DNA from: Chitinophagaceae bacterium UBA4857
Lineage (GTDB): Bacteria > Bacteroidota > Bacteroidia > Chitinophagales > Chitinophagaceae
DNA: 64,000 bases
Direction: 5' to 3'
Assembly (NCBI GenBank): GCA_002399735.1
Contig: DHEF01000002.1
Span: 15,978 to 79,977, forward strand
This document shows positions 45,001-54,082 of this stretch, piece by piece. Positions within the stretch are counted from its first letter, which is position 1. Every line of letters begins with the position of its first letter. The notes beneath the pieces were generated by a model. That model was not told where the DNA came from, made no database searches, and saw only the letters and a program-made list of their open reading frames with translations. The translations under genes were made by a program, and so were the position numbers.

Positions 45001-46710
45001 ATGCAGCGGTTTAGCACTGTTAAGTTATTAGGTTTGTTTAGTTTGTTATTTATTGGAGTATCATCCTGTAATAAAATTTTAGACGTAAAACCCGGTAGTG
45101 TTTTGGTAGATGAAAACATGTACCAGAATGTGTACGATGCGGATGCCGCTGTAATGGGTATCTACGGTAAGTTGATGAACTTGTCAGAAACCTATGTAGT
45201 GTTAAACGAGCTAAGGGCCGATCTTACAAGCGTTACCAACAATGCCTCCAGCGATCTTGTTGAAATTAACGAACATAGGGTTACAGCTAATAATGCATAC
45301 GCTAACCCTCGTCCATTTTACGAAGTAATATTGTCTTGCAATGATGCGCTTAAAAACTTTGCCATCATGCAACAACAAAATAAATTAAATGCAGAGCAGT
45401 ACACAACCCGTTATTCCGATATTATGGCGGTTCGTACCTGGGTTTATTTACAATTAGGTATTCATTTTGGATCAGTGCCTTATGTTACTGATGCTATTGA
45501 AACAGTTAAAGACGTAAAAAACCTGAATACGGCGCCTAAAATTTCTTTCAACGAATTATTGGATAAGTTAATTGCTGATTTAACTAATGTGCCGTTTATC
45601 GCACAGTACCCAACCGGTACATCGTTAGTAACCACAGTTGACGGATGGAACACAGAAAAGTTTTTCATTAATAAAAAAGTATTACTGGCGCAATTACATT
45701 TATGGAAAAATAATTACCTGCAAGCCGCTACTTTGTTTAAAGAAGTATTAGATGGTGGTGGTGCCACAGGTTACGATCAGTACCGTATTCGTTATGCCGA
45801 TGTAATAGATCATAATGACCTGTCTGTCGGTTATACCCGTTATTTCGAGTGGGATGAAAATGCTTTGGTTAACAGCAATTCCCAGGGGTGGCGTTCCATA
45901 TTTGCCCGTGGCCAGGATGCAATTTTTAACTGGGAGTGGGTTTGGTTTTTACCTTTCAGTAAAGACTTTGCACCTGTTAATCCTTTTATCGATTTGTTTT
46001 CCAACCGTGGTGGTAAATATTTATTAAAACCTTCGCAGTTCGCTATCGATTATTGGAACAGCCAGGAACAAAAAAATAATTTTCCTTACGATGCCCGTGG
46101 TAAAAAATTTACCTGGCAGTTGTTAGATGGGCAACCCGTTGTTGTAAAATATTTATATAACTATTTAGATGGTAATACTTATCAACCCATCGATCCGTTG
46201 GCAAAAAATGGCAAATGGTTATTGTATCGTGCAGCAGCTATGAACCTTGAGTTTTCCGAAGCTGCAAACCGTGATGGTTATACTGGTTTAGCTTATGCAC
46301 TTACTAACTCAGGCATTAATATCAATGGAGGTAGTACGTTTCAAACACCAGAGCCTTATCGTTTTGATGCAAGAATAATTAACACGCCAACTTATCGTGG
46401 TCCTTGGCATCGTAACATTGGTATTCGTGGTCGTGCTATGGTAAAATCAGATACTTTGCCCGCTGGCAGTGCGGCTGATAGTGTGTTGGCCATGGAAGAT
46501 CAAATTATAAGGGAAGGGGCTTTGGAGCTGGCATATGAAGGTAAGCGTTGGTCCGATTTATTGCGTGTTGCTTTACGCCGCAACGACGCCTCTTTTCTTG
46601 CTGATAAAGTGTATGAGAAATTATTACGTGAAGGTAATGGTCAGGCTGCCGCTGTACGTAATAAATTAATGAATAGAGAAAATTGGTATTTGCCTTTCCG
46701 GTTGTATTAA
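45001..46710 (+). CDS. SusD/RagB-type lipoprotein, second unit
   Basis: 569 residues. Lipobox SSC near residue 23, then NKILDVKPGSVLVDENMYQNVYDADAAVMGIYGKL. C-terminal SusD signature EDQIIREGALELAYEGKRWSDLLRVALRR is clear. It is longer than the first SusD here. Partner of the divergent SusC, with 62 bases between them. Followed by a 329-base gap and the GH2 gene. Confidence 0.94.
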   Translation: MQRFSTVKLLGLFSLLFIGVSSCNKILDVKPGSVLVDENMYQNVYDADAAVMGIYGKLMNLSETYVVLNELRADLTSVTNNASSDLVEINEHRVTANNAYANPRPFYEVILSCNDALKNFAIMQQQNKLNAEQYTTRYSDIMAVRTWVYLQLGIHFGSVPYVTDAIETVKDVKNLNTAPKISFNELLDKLIADLTNVPFIAQYPTGTSLVTTVDGWNTEKFFINKKVLLAQLHLWKNNYLQAATLFKEVLDGGGATGYDQYRIRYADVIDHNDLSVGYTRYFEWDENALVNSNSQGWRSIFARGQDAIFNWEWVWFLPFSKDFAPVNPFIDLFSNRGGKYLLKPSQFAIDYWNSQEQKNNFPYDARGKKFTWQLLDGQPVVVKYLYNYLDGNTYQPIDPLAKNGKWLLYRAAAMNLEFSEAANRDGYTGLAYALTNSGININGGSTFQTPEPYRFDARIINTPTYRGPWHRNIGIRGRAMVKSDTLPAGSAADSVLAMEDQIIREGALELAYEGKRWSDLLRVALRRNDASFLADKVYEKLLREGNGQAAAVRNKLMNRENWYLPFRLY

Positions 46711-47039
46711 TTAGTATACCGTATTCAAAATATTTTACTACGTAGCACCGGCTATATTGTTTCAATAACAATAGTTGGCGCTGCGTATTTTTATTTTAAT
46801 CTGGGGCTTGGTGCCATAGTACTGCTATCAACTATATATGCGGCTGTGCGCTTGTAGTGGCTGGCTTGGCTGCATTACCTTCGCACAACAGCCAGCTACC
46901 GCTTCCATCCGCCAGCCCTTCAGCAGTAGTAACATTGTTCAGCAATAGGCTCGTTGTTTTATTTAAACAAATATTTAATAAGGACAAAAGTTATAGCCGG
47001 TAAAAATTAATTAACATTGTCCGTTTGGTAAATTATATA
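46711..47039. other. 329-base gap before GH2 gene
   Basis: No gene. GTAGTGGCTGGCT (from about 46855) and AGCCAGCTAC (to about 46902) are imperfect inverted repeats, and cagccctt-cagcagtagtaac follows. This is repeat-like non-coding sequence. I could not identify a terminator or promoter. Confidence 0.4.
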
Positions 47040-49898
47040 ATGACGCATTTCAAACTACATATACTTTTCTTTTGCTCACTTTTTGTTTTGATACCTGCAT
47101 TGCACGCACAACAATCACAAAAAGTTTATTTATCAGGTACTGGTTTTGGTAATACACAAACCTGGGATTTTTATTGTACCGGTGGTCGTAAAAGCGGTTA
47201 TTGGACAACCATACAAGTGCCGTCTTGTTGGGAGCAACAAGGCTTTGGTAATTACAATTATGGTCGTGATTATAAAACCTTCGGGAAAAATTATCGCTTT
47301 CATGATGAAGAAGGTATCTATCGAAAAAAGTTTTTTGTTCCTGCAATATGGAAACAAAAAAGTGTAGCTATTGTATTTGAAGGCAGCATGACAGATACCG
47401 AAGTAAAAGTAAATGGTAAACTGGCAGGCAAAATACATAAAGGCGCATTTTATCAATTTTCATACATAATTGACAGCTTATTAATTCCTGGTAAAGAAAA
47501 CCAATTGGAAGTAGCTGTAAGTAAAATGAGCAGCGATAAATCGGTAAACAATGCAGAACGTTTAGCGGACTACTGGGTGTTTGGTGGTATTTACCGGCCG
47601 GTGTATTTAGAAATAAAACCACAAGTACATATTTCAAACCTTGCCATTAATGCAAAAGCCGATGGCAGTTTTACAACAGTACTTGATGGTAAGGGTTTAA
47701 CTGCTACACACATTATACAAGCCCAAATTTATAACAACAGTGGTAAGTTGGTCATGCAGTTACAGCAGTATGCCAATAACAAAGATTCCTTATTTACATT
47801 ACAAGGTAAACTAAAAGATGCACTGACATGGACTAGCGAAACGCCTAATCTATATCAACTTAAAGTAAAAATCCTTCAGGCAAACAAAACTTTATACGAG
47901 CATCAGGAAAAGTTTGGCTTTCGTACCATTGAAATAAAAAAAGGCGAGGGCATTTTTGTCAATGGCGTGCAGGTAAAAATGAAAGGGGTTAACCGTCATT
48001 GTTTCTGGCCGGCCAGTGGTCGCACCTTAAATGATGCCATTAGTTTGCAGGATGTGTTGTTGTTAAAACAAATGAACATGAATGCGGTTCGTTGTTCACA
48101 TTATCCGCCTGATAAAAAATTCCTGGAATACTGTGATTCGTTGGGCATATATGTTATAAACGAATTAGCCGGTTGGCAAAAAGCATATAGCACGGCAGCC
48201 GGTGAGCCGTTGGTAAAAGAAATGATACTGCGGGATCGTAATCATCCTTCCATTATATTTTGGGCTAATGGTAATGAAGGCGGTACCAACAAATCACTGG
48301 ATGCACATTTTGTTAAATGGGATTTATCTCAGCGTCCTGTTATACATCCGCACCATCGTCCGGGCAATTCCTTTAATGGTATTGATTGTGATCATTACGA
48401 AGACTATTACAGCACACAAAAAAAGTTACAAAGCGATTCGCTAATTTATATGCCCACCGAAATGTTGCATGCCCAGGATGATGGCGGCGGCGGTGCAGCC
48501 ATGTATGATTTCTGGGAATTACATTGGAAAAGTAAAATGTCAGGTGGAGTTTTTATTTGGGCCATGGTTGATGAGGCTATACAACGTACCGATTTTAATA
48601 ACAGGTTAGACGCAAACGGACTTAACGCCAATGATGGTATTCTTGGCCCTTATCGGGAAAAAGAAGGTAGCTTTTATGCATTAAAAGAAATATTTTCACC
48701 TATTCAGTTGGTGAATAAAAACATTGAAGGCCTTACCATACAAAACAGGTATCATTTTACCAACCTGAATAAATCTACTTTCAAGTGGCAACTGGTTACT
48801 TATAAAAAACCTTTTACAACAATCGGCGATACTGCATTCATAATTATGCAACAGGGGAATGCTGTTGCGCCTGATATTAAACCCGGGCATACAGGATTAT
48901 TGCCTTTACAACTACCGGCAACGTATAAACAATATGATGCTTTAGTACTCACTGCTTATGATCAGTACAGTCAGCCAATTTATACCTGGCATATTGAACT
49001 GAAAGCCGCACCCATATTAACACAAGAAGTATATAATTCATTTGTACAAAAACAAAAGATTGATTTGGTTGAAACTGATTCTGTCATAAAACTAGCCGCT
49101 TCGGATATTGCAATTACCTTAAGTAAGCATACCGGTTTATTAGTTGAGGTACTAAACAGCAAGGCGGCTAAATTGTCTTTTAACAATGGTCCGGTTTTAA
49201 TCAATGGTCAATACAATATAGAAAAATCGTCTGTCGGTCGTTATGAGGATAGTATAGTAGTAAGTTTTTCCACCACCGGTTCTATAAAAAAACTTTCATG
49301 GACAATGCATGCTAACGGATGGGTACAACTGCAATATGAATACGCCAATACTGATCAGCCCTATAATATGGCAGGTATTAGTTTTAATTATCCTGAAAAT
49401 TATATTCTATCAGCAAGCTGGTTAGGCAAAGGCCCGGTAAGGCAATGGCGTAATCGTATGAACGGTACCGAAAAATCAGTATATCAAAATATGTATAATA
49501 ATAGCCAGACAGGTTATGCTCCGGTTATATATCCTGAGTTTAAAGGTTATTATGGCGATATTAGCTGGATGCAATTAAACACAGTTGAAGGAAGTTTTCT
49601 TGTAGCTTCAAAAGACACTGCACTATACATGCGTTTGTTTAACTTTTATGGTTTAACAGGCGTTAAGGGTACACCTGATTTACCCAATGGCGATATTTCC
49701 TTTATGGATATAATACCTGCTGTTGGCACCAAGTTGGCATTGGGGGTGAATAATAACACTACGGTATTGGGGCCGCAGGGCCAGTTGCCGGTTTTAGATA
49801 AAAATATAAACAGAACATTATTGTTTTATTTTGGTACACCGGAAACAAGTAATAAAAAAGAGACTTATAGCAGACCACTTATTGATGAGGTTTTCTAA
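47040..49898 (+). CDS. GH2-family beta-glycosidase (beta-galactosidase-like), secreted
   Basis: 952 residues from the ATG at 47040; a TTG 15 bases earlier is rejected because the ATG begins the signal peptide (MTHFKLHILFFCSLFVLIPALHAQ). Domains: jelly-roll sugar-binding (about 25-190), Ig-like (about 195-290), TIM barrel (about 300-560), C-terminal beta-sandwich (about 650-940). Acid/base candidate E413 in WANGNEGGTN; nucleophile candidate E474 in MPTEMLH. Substrate may be a galactoside, glucuronide or other; not decided by sequence. Followed 50 bases later by the DUF4450-like gene. Confidence 0.9.
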   Translation: MTHFKLHILFFCSLFVLIPALHAQQSQKVYLSGTGFGNTQTWDFYCTGGRKSGYWTTIQVPSCWEQQGFGNYNYGRDYKTFGKNYRFHDEEGIYRKKFFVPAIWKQKSVAIVFEGSMTDTEVKVNGKLAGKIHKGAFYQFSYIIDSLLIPGKENQLEVAVSKMSSDKSVNNAERLADYWVFGGIYRPVYLEIKPQVHISNLAINAKADGSFTTVLDGKGLTATHIIQAQIYNNSGKLVMQLQQYANNKDSLFTLQGKLKDALTWTSETPNLYQLKVKILQANKTLYEHQEKFGFRTIEIKKGEGIFVNGVQVKMKGVNRHCFWPASGRTLNDAISLQDVLLLKQMNMNAVRCSHYPPDKKFLEYCDSLGIYVINELAGWQKAYSTAAGEPLVKEMILRDRNHPSIIFWANGNEGGTNKSLDAHFVKWDLSQRPVIHPHHRPGNSFNGIDCDHYEDYYSTQKKLQSDSLIYMPTEMLHAQDDGGGGAAMYDFWELHWKSKMSGGVFIWAMVDEAIQRTDFNNRLDANGLNANDGILGPYREKEGSFYALKEIFSPIQLVNKNIEGLTIQNRYHFTNLNKSTFKWQLVTYKKPFTTIGDTAFIIMQQGNAVAPDIKPGHTGLLPLQLPATYKQYDALVLTAYDQYSQPIYTWHIELKAAPILTQEVYNSFVQKQKIDLVETDSVIKLAASDIAITLSKHTGLLVEVLNSKAAKLSFNNGPVLINGQYNIEKSSVGRYEDSIVVSFSTTGSIKKLSWTMHANGWVQLQYEYANTDQPYNMAGISFNYPENYILSASWLGKGPVRQWRNRMNGTEKSVYQNMYNNSQTGYAPVIYPEFKGYYGDISWMQLNTVEGSFLVASKDTALYMRLFNFYGLTGVKGTPDLPNGDISFMDIIPAVGTKLALGVNNNTTVLGPQGQLPVLDKNINRTLLFYFGTPETSNKKETYSRPLIDEVF

Positions 49899-49948
49899 AA
49901 GTTTGTTTTAAAATAGTCAGCATTTTACAACATTCGAAAATAATAAGG

Positions 49949-52900
49949 ATGAAGTTTTTCCATTTTTTTGCATGCATGTTAATGGTTACAAGTATTGCAG
50001 CCCAATCATCAACAACGCAGCGCAGCATACGATATAAACCTGTGGGTAACGATTTTACTATTGAAAACGGCGACAAAAAGTTTAACCGTGCTTTATATGG
50101 TACCAACACTGCTTTCAGGGTTGAGGCCGGCGACTTGCCCGAGTTTGCTTTGTATTTGCCCGGTGTTGGTGGTAACTGCAAAATTGGTATAACCACCGGT
50201 GGTGGGCAGAGTAAATGGTTAACGTCAGCGGCTGTAATAAAAGCTACTTATCGTCCGGGTAGTATGTTATACACTATCTCCGATCCTTTGTTGGGTAAAG
50301 GCAATGTTCAGCTAAGTGTTTTGCCTTTGGCAAAAGAAGAAGGTATGATTATTAAAGTACAACCCGTAAATATAGCTTCGGGCATAACTGTAACTGTAAT
50401 TTATGGCGGTGTAACCGGTAAAAAATTAAGCCGCGATGGTGACATTGGAGCCGATCCTGAATCTTCGTTTTATTTAAAAACTGAATATTGTAAGGACAAT
50501 ACTGTGGCCTTAAACAAAAACAATTTTCAATTAAATTATACTACATCAAATAAAGGCACAACAACCATCAATAGTTTATCCGGCGTGTTTCCGGTATCGG
50601 CTATAACCTATGTTGGTAATGCTGCTTTTCAGGAAGCACCAATATTTGTTGCATCTGCCCAAAAACAACAGCCACAAAAAGATTTGGAAATAGTGGCCGC
50701 TGAATGGAAATTAACTAACCAGCCTACATACTTTGTTATAAAAAAAGGGGCGCATTTAGGTAAACTTAATTATAACGGTTTAGCAAAAGATTTTACGGAT
50801 GCTGAAACTTCCAGAAAACAAATTGCCAATCGCATTACCATCAACACACCCGATAAATTTATTAATCCTGTTGCAGGAGCATTAGCTATAGCTGCTGATG
50901 GCATTTGGGAAGATCCAACTTTTTTACACGGTGCAGTGGCCTGGCGTATGCGTTTAAATGCATGGCGTGGCGCCTATGCAGCCGATCCGCTTGGCTGGCA
51001 TAACCGGGCTAAAATGCATTTTAGTAGTTATGGGTTATCGCAGTTAAAGCAACCTGCTACGGGGCCGGTAATTGCCGACACCGCTTTGCACATTGCACGT
51101 CAACAGGAAAAAATTGGTAACAGTATGTTTAGCCAAGGGTACATCACCCGCAATCCCAATGGCGATGTACGTCCGCATCACTATGATATGAACCTTGTTT
51201 TTATTGATCAGTTGCTTACACATTTTAACTGGACAGGCGATACTAACTATGTTCGTGAAATGTGGCCTTTGTTAGAAAGACATCTTGCTTGGGAAAAACG
51301 TAATTACGATGTAGATGGTGATGGTTTGTACGATGCTTATGCATGTATATGGGCCAGTGATGGATTGCAATACATGGGTGGGGGAGTAGCACATTCATCT
51401 GCTTACAATTATCGTTCAAATAAATTGGTAGCAGGTTTGGCTAAGTTAATTGGTAAAGATGGTAGCCAATACGAAGCCGAAGCCAATAAAATATTAGCGG
51501 CCATGAACGAAAAATTATGGCTAAAAGATAAAGGTTGGTTTGCGGAGTATATTGATAAAATGGGTTTACAATTACAACATCCCAATGCAGGTTTATGGAC
51601 GGTTTATCACACCATCGATTCTGATGTGCCAACAACCGAACAGCGCCACCAATTATTACGTTACATTGATAAACATATTCCACATATTCCGGTACAGGTT
51701 AAAGAATTGCCCAACGAAAAATTTTATTTGCTGGCAACTACCAATTGGCAGCCATATACATGGAGTGTTAACAATGTTGCCTTAGCCGAAAACCTGCATA
51801 CAGCTTTATCATACTGGCAAGGTGGCGAAAATAACAATGCATTTAACTTATGGAAAAGTGCGTTAATGGAAAGTATGTACCTTGGTTCAAGTCCCGGTAA
51901 CTTTCAACAGTTATCTTCTTTTGATGCCGTAAGAGGTGAGTTGTACCGCGATTTTGCCGACCCGATTGGTATGGCCGCACGTACATTGGTTGAAGGATTG
52001 TTTGGTGTGAAACCTGATTTACTTAATAACAAGTTGGTTATTAATCCCGGCTTTCCTTCGCAATGGCCTTATGCAAATTTAAATACAACCTACCTGCAAT
52101 TTGATTACAAACAAAAAGCAAATACTGCTGTTTATACCATTCAACCAAACTTTGTTAAATCATTACAACTTACATTACAACTACCGGCACAAAAAGAAAA
52201 AGTGGTAACCGTAAAAGTTAATGGTAAAGCAAGTAACTGGAAATGGATAAACCATAACGAAGCCATAGAAATTGAAGCCGGCATTGCAAAAGTTTATACT
52301 ATAGAAGTAGAGTGGAGTGGTAGCACAACACAGCCCGACACAAAAGCTGTACCTGTAAAAACCAATTACGATGCTACTTTATTTAACAACACCATTACTA
52401 CCGGAAGCGTTTTTGAAACGATTAACCTGCAACCATATTTTAATGATAAGGTTACGCAGATTTTTAAAAACAAATACATGTCTCCTCGTCCGGTAACGCC
52501 TACTTTAATGATACCGTGGCAGGGTATTGGCAACTGGTGTTACCCATTAACCGAGGCCAATATTGATGATAGTGGTTTAAGAAACTTAGCCGGCAATAGC
52601 AATAAAATTGTCTTTAACAACGTGCCTTATCAAACACCGGGTAATGTAAATAGCAATAATATTGTTTACACCAGCCGCTGGGATAATTATCCTTCAGCCA
52701 TTGCTGTGCCGGTTAGCGGTAAAGCCAAACAATTAAATTTATTAATGGCTGGCAGTACCAACCACCAACAAAGCCATATGATTAATGCAAAAGTGTTGGT
52801 ATTGTATACCGATGGAACAACGGATAGTTTAAATTTAGTAAACCCTGTAAATTGGTGGCCAATTGAACAGGATTATAACGAAGATGGATTGGCGTACACT

Positions 52901-53131
52901 ACCGGTGGACCACGACCATACCGGTTGATTTTAAAAACCGGCGAAATAACCAACAACTTTAACAACTATACTTCCATCAACGGGTTTTCAACTAAAGCCA
53001 TTGATGGTGGCGCAGCAACATTTTTACAATTGCCGTTAAACAATAATAAAACCTTGCAACAAATAACGCTTATTACCTTAACCAACGAAGTGGTAGTTGG
53101 TTTAATGGCAGCAACCCTTGTGCGTAATTAA
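49949..53131 (+). CDS. DUF4450-like secreted six-hairpin protein, candidate glycosidase
   Basis: 1060 residues. Signal peptide (about 1-18), a beta-rich N-terminal domain (about 25-280: RYKPVGNDFTIENGDKKFNRALYGTNTAFRVEAGDLPEFALYLPG-type), and an (alpha/alpha)6-like region (about 310-690: GAVAWRMRLNAWRGAYAADPLGWH, HYDMNLVFIDQLLTHFNWTGD, DVDGDGLYDAYACIWASDG). A beta-sandwich follows, with LVINPGFPSQWPYANL, similar in plan to GH78 and related six-hairpin enzymes, then an extra C-terminal domain (about 800-1060). No characterised activity is known to me. Position beside rhamnose catabolism makes it a candidate rhamnosidase. A terminator follows at 53306. Confidence 0.75.
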   Translation: MKFFHFFACMLMVTSIAAQSSTTQRSIRYKPVGNDFTIENGDKKFNRALYGTNTAFRVEAGDLPEFALYLPGVGGNCKIGITTGGGQSKWLTSAAVIKATYRPGSMLYTISDPLLGKGNVQLSVLPLAKEEGMIIKVQPVNIASGITVTVIYGGVTGKKLSRDGDIGADPESSFYLKTEYCKDNTVALNKNNFQLNYTTSNKGTTTINSLSGVFPVSAITYVGNAAFQEAPIFVASAQKQQPQKDLEIVAAEWKLTNQPTYFVIKKGAHLGKLNYNGLAKDFTDAETSRKQIANRITINTPDKFINPVAGALAIAADGIWEDPTFLHGAVAWRMRLNAWRGAYAADPLGWHNRAKMHFSSYGLSQLKQPATGPVIADTALHIARQQEKIGNSMFSQGYITRNPNGDVRPHHYDMNLVFIDQLLTHFNWTGDTNYVREMWPLLERHLAWEKRNYDVDGDGLYDAYACIWASDGLQYMGGGVAHSSAYNYRSNKLVAGLAKLIGKDGSQYEAEANKILAAMNEKLWLKDKGWFAEYIDKMGLQLQHPNAGLWTVYHTIDSDVPTTEQRHQLLRYIDKHIPHIPVQVKELPNEKFYLLATTNWQPYTWSVNNVALAENLHTALSYWQGGENNNAFNLWKSALMESMYLGSSPGNFQQLSSFDAVRGELYRDFADPIGMAARTLVEGLFGVKPDLLNNKLVINPGFPSQWPYANLNTTYLQFDYKQKANTAVYTIQPNFVKSLQLTLQLPAQKEKVVTVKVNGKASNWKWINHNEAIEIEAGIAKVYTIEVEWSGSTTQPDTKAVPVKTNYDATLFNNTITTGSVFETINLQPYFNDKVTQIFKNKYMSPRPVTPTLMIPWQGIGNWCYPLTEANIDDSGLRNLAGNSNKIVFNNVPYQTPGNVNSNNIVYTSRWDNYPSAIAVPVSGKAKQLNLLMAGSTNHQQSHMINAKVLVLYTDGTTDSLNLVNPVNWWPIEQDYNEDGLAYTTGGPRPYRLILKTGEITNNFNNYTSINGFSTKAIDGGAATFLQLPLNNNKTLQQITLITLTNEVVVGLMAATLVRN

Positions 53132-53160
53132 AAACATGTAGTGCATTGGTATAATTATGT

Positions 53161-53287
53161 TACCAACTGTATTACTACTATCAGCTTTCGTTGTGATCCG
53201 ATAGGATCGGGATTTAATTTATTTCCAGTGGAAATGAATTAAAGACTATCACTTGTACTGCATCAATTCTATTGGGCATTATGCAAG
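53161..53287 (+). repeat. long dispersed repeat, copy 3 (left arm of inverted pair)
   Basis: Reads aactgtattactactatcag, ctttcgttgtgatccgatag, then the hairpin segment to cttgtac, and ends attctattgggcattatgcaag. Positions 53165-53258 match the reverse complement of 53862-53955 at 93 of 94 bases; the single mismatch is in the hairpin loop area (c versus t). Confidence 0.82.
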
Positions 53288-53305
53288 CCTCATTATATAT
53301 TTCGT

Positions 53306-53332
53306 AGAGACGCCAACATGGCGTCTCTTTTT
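53306..53332 (+). terminator. intrinsic terminator after the DUF4450 gene
   Basis: AGAGACGCC (53306-53314), loop aacat, GGCGTCTCT (53320-53328), then T-run to 53332. Nine perfect pairs. It is of the same gagacgc hairpin family as the two copies in the trpG-trpD gap. Confidence 0.75.
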
Positions 53333-53364
53333 AATTAACAATAGCTGATATAAAATTATGCGCA

Positions 53365-53402
53365 TAAAAAAAGTGTACAGCATATTTAGACTGTACACTT
53401 TT
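53365..53402 (-). terminator. intrinsic terminator of the acyl-CoA-binding protein gene
   Basis: AAAAGTGTACAG (53369-53380) and CTGTACACTTTT (53391-53402) make a 12-bp perfect stem. On the minus strand a T-run follows (aaaaaaa at 53365 side). It lies just downstream of the minus-strand gene ending at 53424. Confidence 0.85.
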
Positions 53403-53423
53403 ATAAAGCTGCTTAAAAATTAA

Positions 53424-53681
53424 TTAGTCTTTTAATTTCTCTACAAGATTTACATATTCCTGCATGGCTTCTTCTTTTGTCTTTCCTTTTAAATCACTCC
53501 ATGCCTGGTGTTTTGCTTTGTTTACAAAATCAAAAGGATTAGCAGGTGGATCAGTATTTACATCCCCCTCTGTACCTTGTTTGTATAACGAGTATAATTG
53601 TAATAATACTTCGTTACTAGGTTTGCTGGATAGCTCTTTACTTTCTTTTACCGCTGTTTCAAATAGTGCTTGTATTTCCAT
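53424..53681 (-). CDS. acyl-CoA-binding protein (ACBP)
   Basis: 85 residues, a complete ACBP domain: FETAVKESKELSSKPSNEVLLQLYSLYKQGTEGDVNT, then PFDFVNKAKHQAWSDLKGKTKEEAMQEYVNLVEKL. The Tyr and Lys of LYSLYKQ, Lys of KAKHQAW, and Tyr of EYVNLV match the acyl-CoA-contacting residues of animal and plant ACBPs. Cytosolic. ACBPs bind medium- and long-chain acyl-CoAs. They are abundant in eukaryotes and patchy in bacteria. The gene sits alone between a near-perfect pair of 94-bp inverted repeats. Confidence 0.93.
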   Translation of the reverse strand: MEIQALFETAVKESKELSSKPSNEVLLQLYSLYKQGTEGDVNTDPPANPFDFVNKAKHQAWSDLKGKTKEEAMQEYVNLVEKLKD

Positions 53682-53833
53682 GTTATTCAGGTTGATGCCG
53701 TAAATATATACTTTTTCGCAAGTAGATGATGAAAATACTTAAAGAGTTGGATGAATTTAAATTTGTTTTAAATTTTTGAGATAATTATGGCAAAACTTGC
53801 AGATAATTTATTTATGCCACCCAATTTTTCACA

Positions 53834-53957
53834 TGCACAATGCTGAATAGAATTACCGGACGTACAAGTGATAGTCTTTAATTCATTTCCACTAGAAATA
53901 AATTAAATCCCGATCCTATCGGATCACAACGAAAGCTGATAGTAGTAATACAGTTGA
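53834..53957 (-). repeat. long dispersed repeat, copy 4 (right arm of inverted pair)
   Basis: Reverse orientation relative to copies 1-3. Reads tgcacaatgctgaatagaat, taccggacgtacaagtgata, then the hairpin segment and ccgatcctatcggatcacaa, ending agtagtaatacagtt. It forms a near-perfect inverted repeat with 53165-53258 around the ACBP gene. Confidence 0.82.
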
Positions 53958-54015
53958 AGTAAAAAGTAAAAATTTAAAAGTAAAAAGAACAAAGACGCCT
54001 AAAATTACAGGCATT

Positions 54016-54059
54016 AAAAACCCCTCCTTCGGAAGCTTACGAGCAAAGCGAAGGAAGGG
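54016..54059 (-). terminator. candidate terminator of the PafA-type phosphatase gene
   Basis: Reading the minus strand: CCCTTCCTTCG, a 17-base loop, CGAAGGAGGGG and then five T. In plus coordinates these are 54049-54059 and 54021-54031, with one G-T wobble; the T-run is the A-tract at 54016-54020. It lies 24 bases past the stop at 54083. Confidence 0.65.
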
Positions 54060-54082
54060 AATGAAATTCGTGGGGAGGCTAT

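Larger units (their letters stand above)
53682..54082. other. 401-base gap between ACBP gene and phosphatase gene
   Basis: No gene. It holds the reversed long repeat (53834-53957), a possible terminator on the minus strand (54016-54059), and AT-rich DNA. Confidence 0.6.

Noticed and set aside
53424..53681. ACBP as a contaminating eukaryotic sequence
   Set aside because: It sits in a coherent bacterial context with its own bacterial-type terminator and matching composition; bacterial ACBPs are known.
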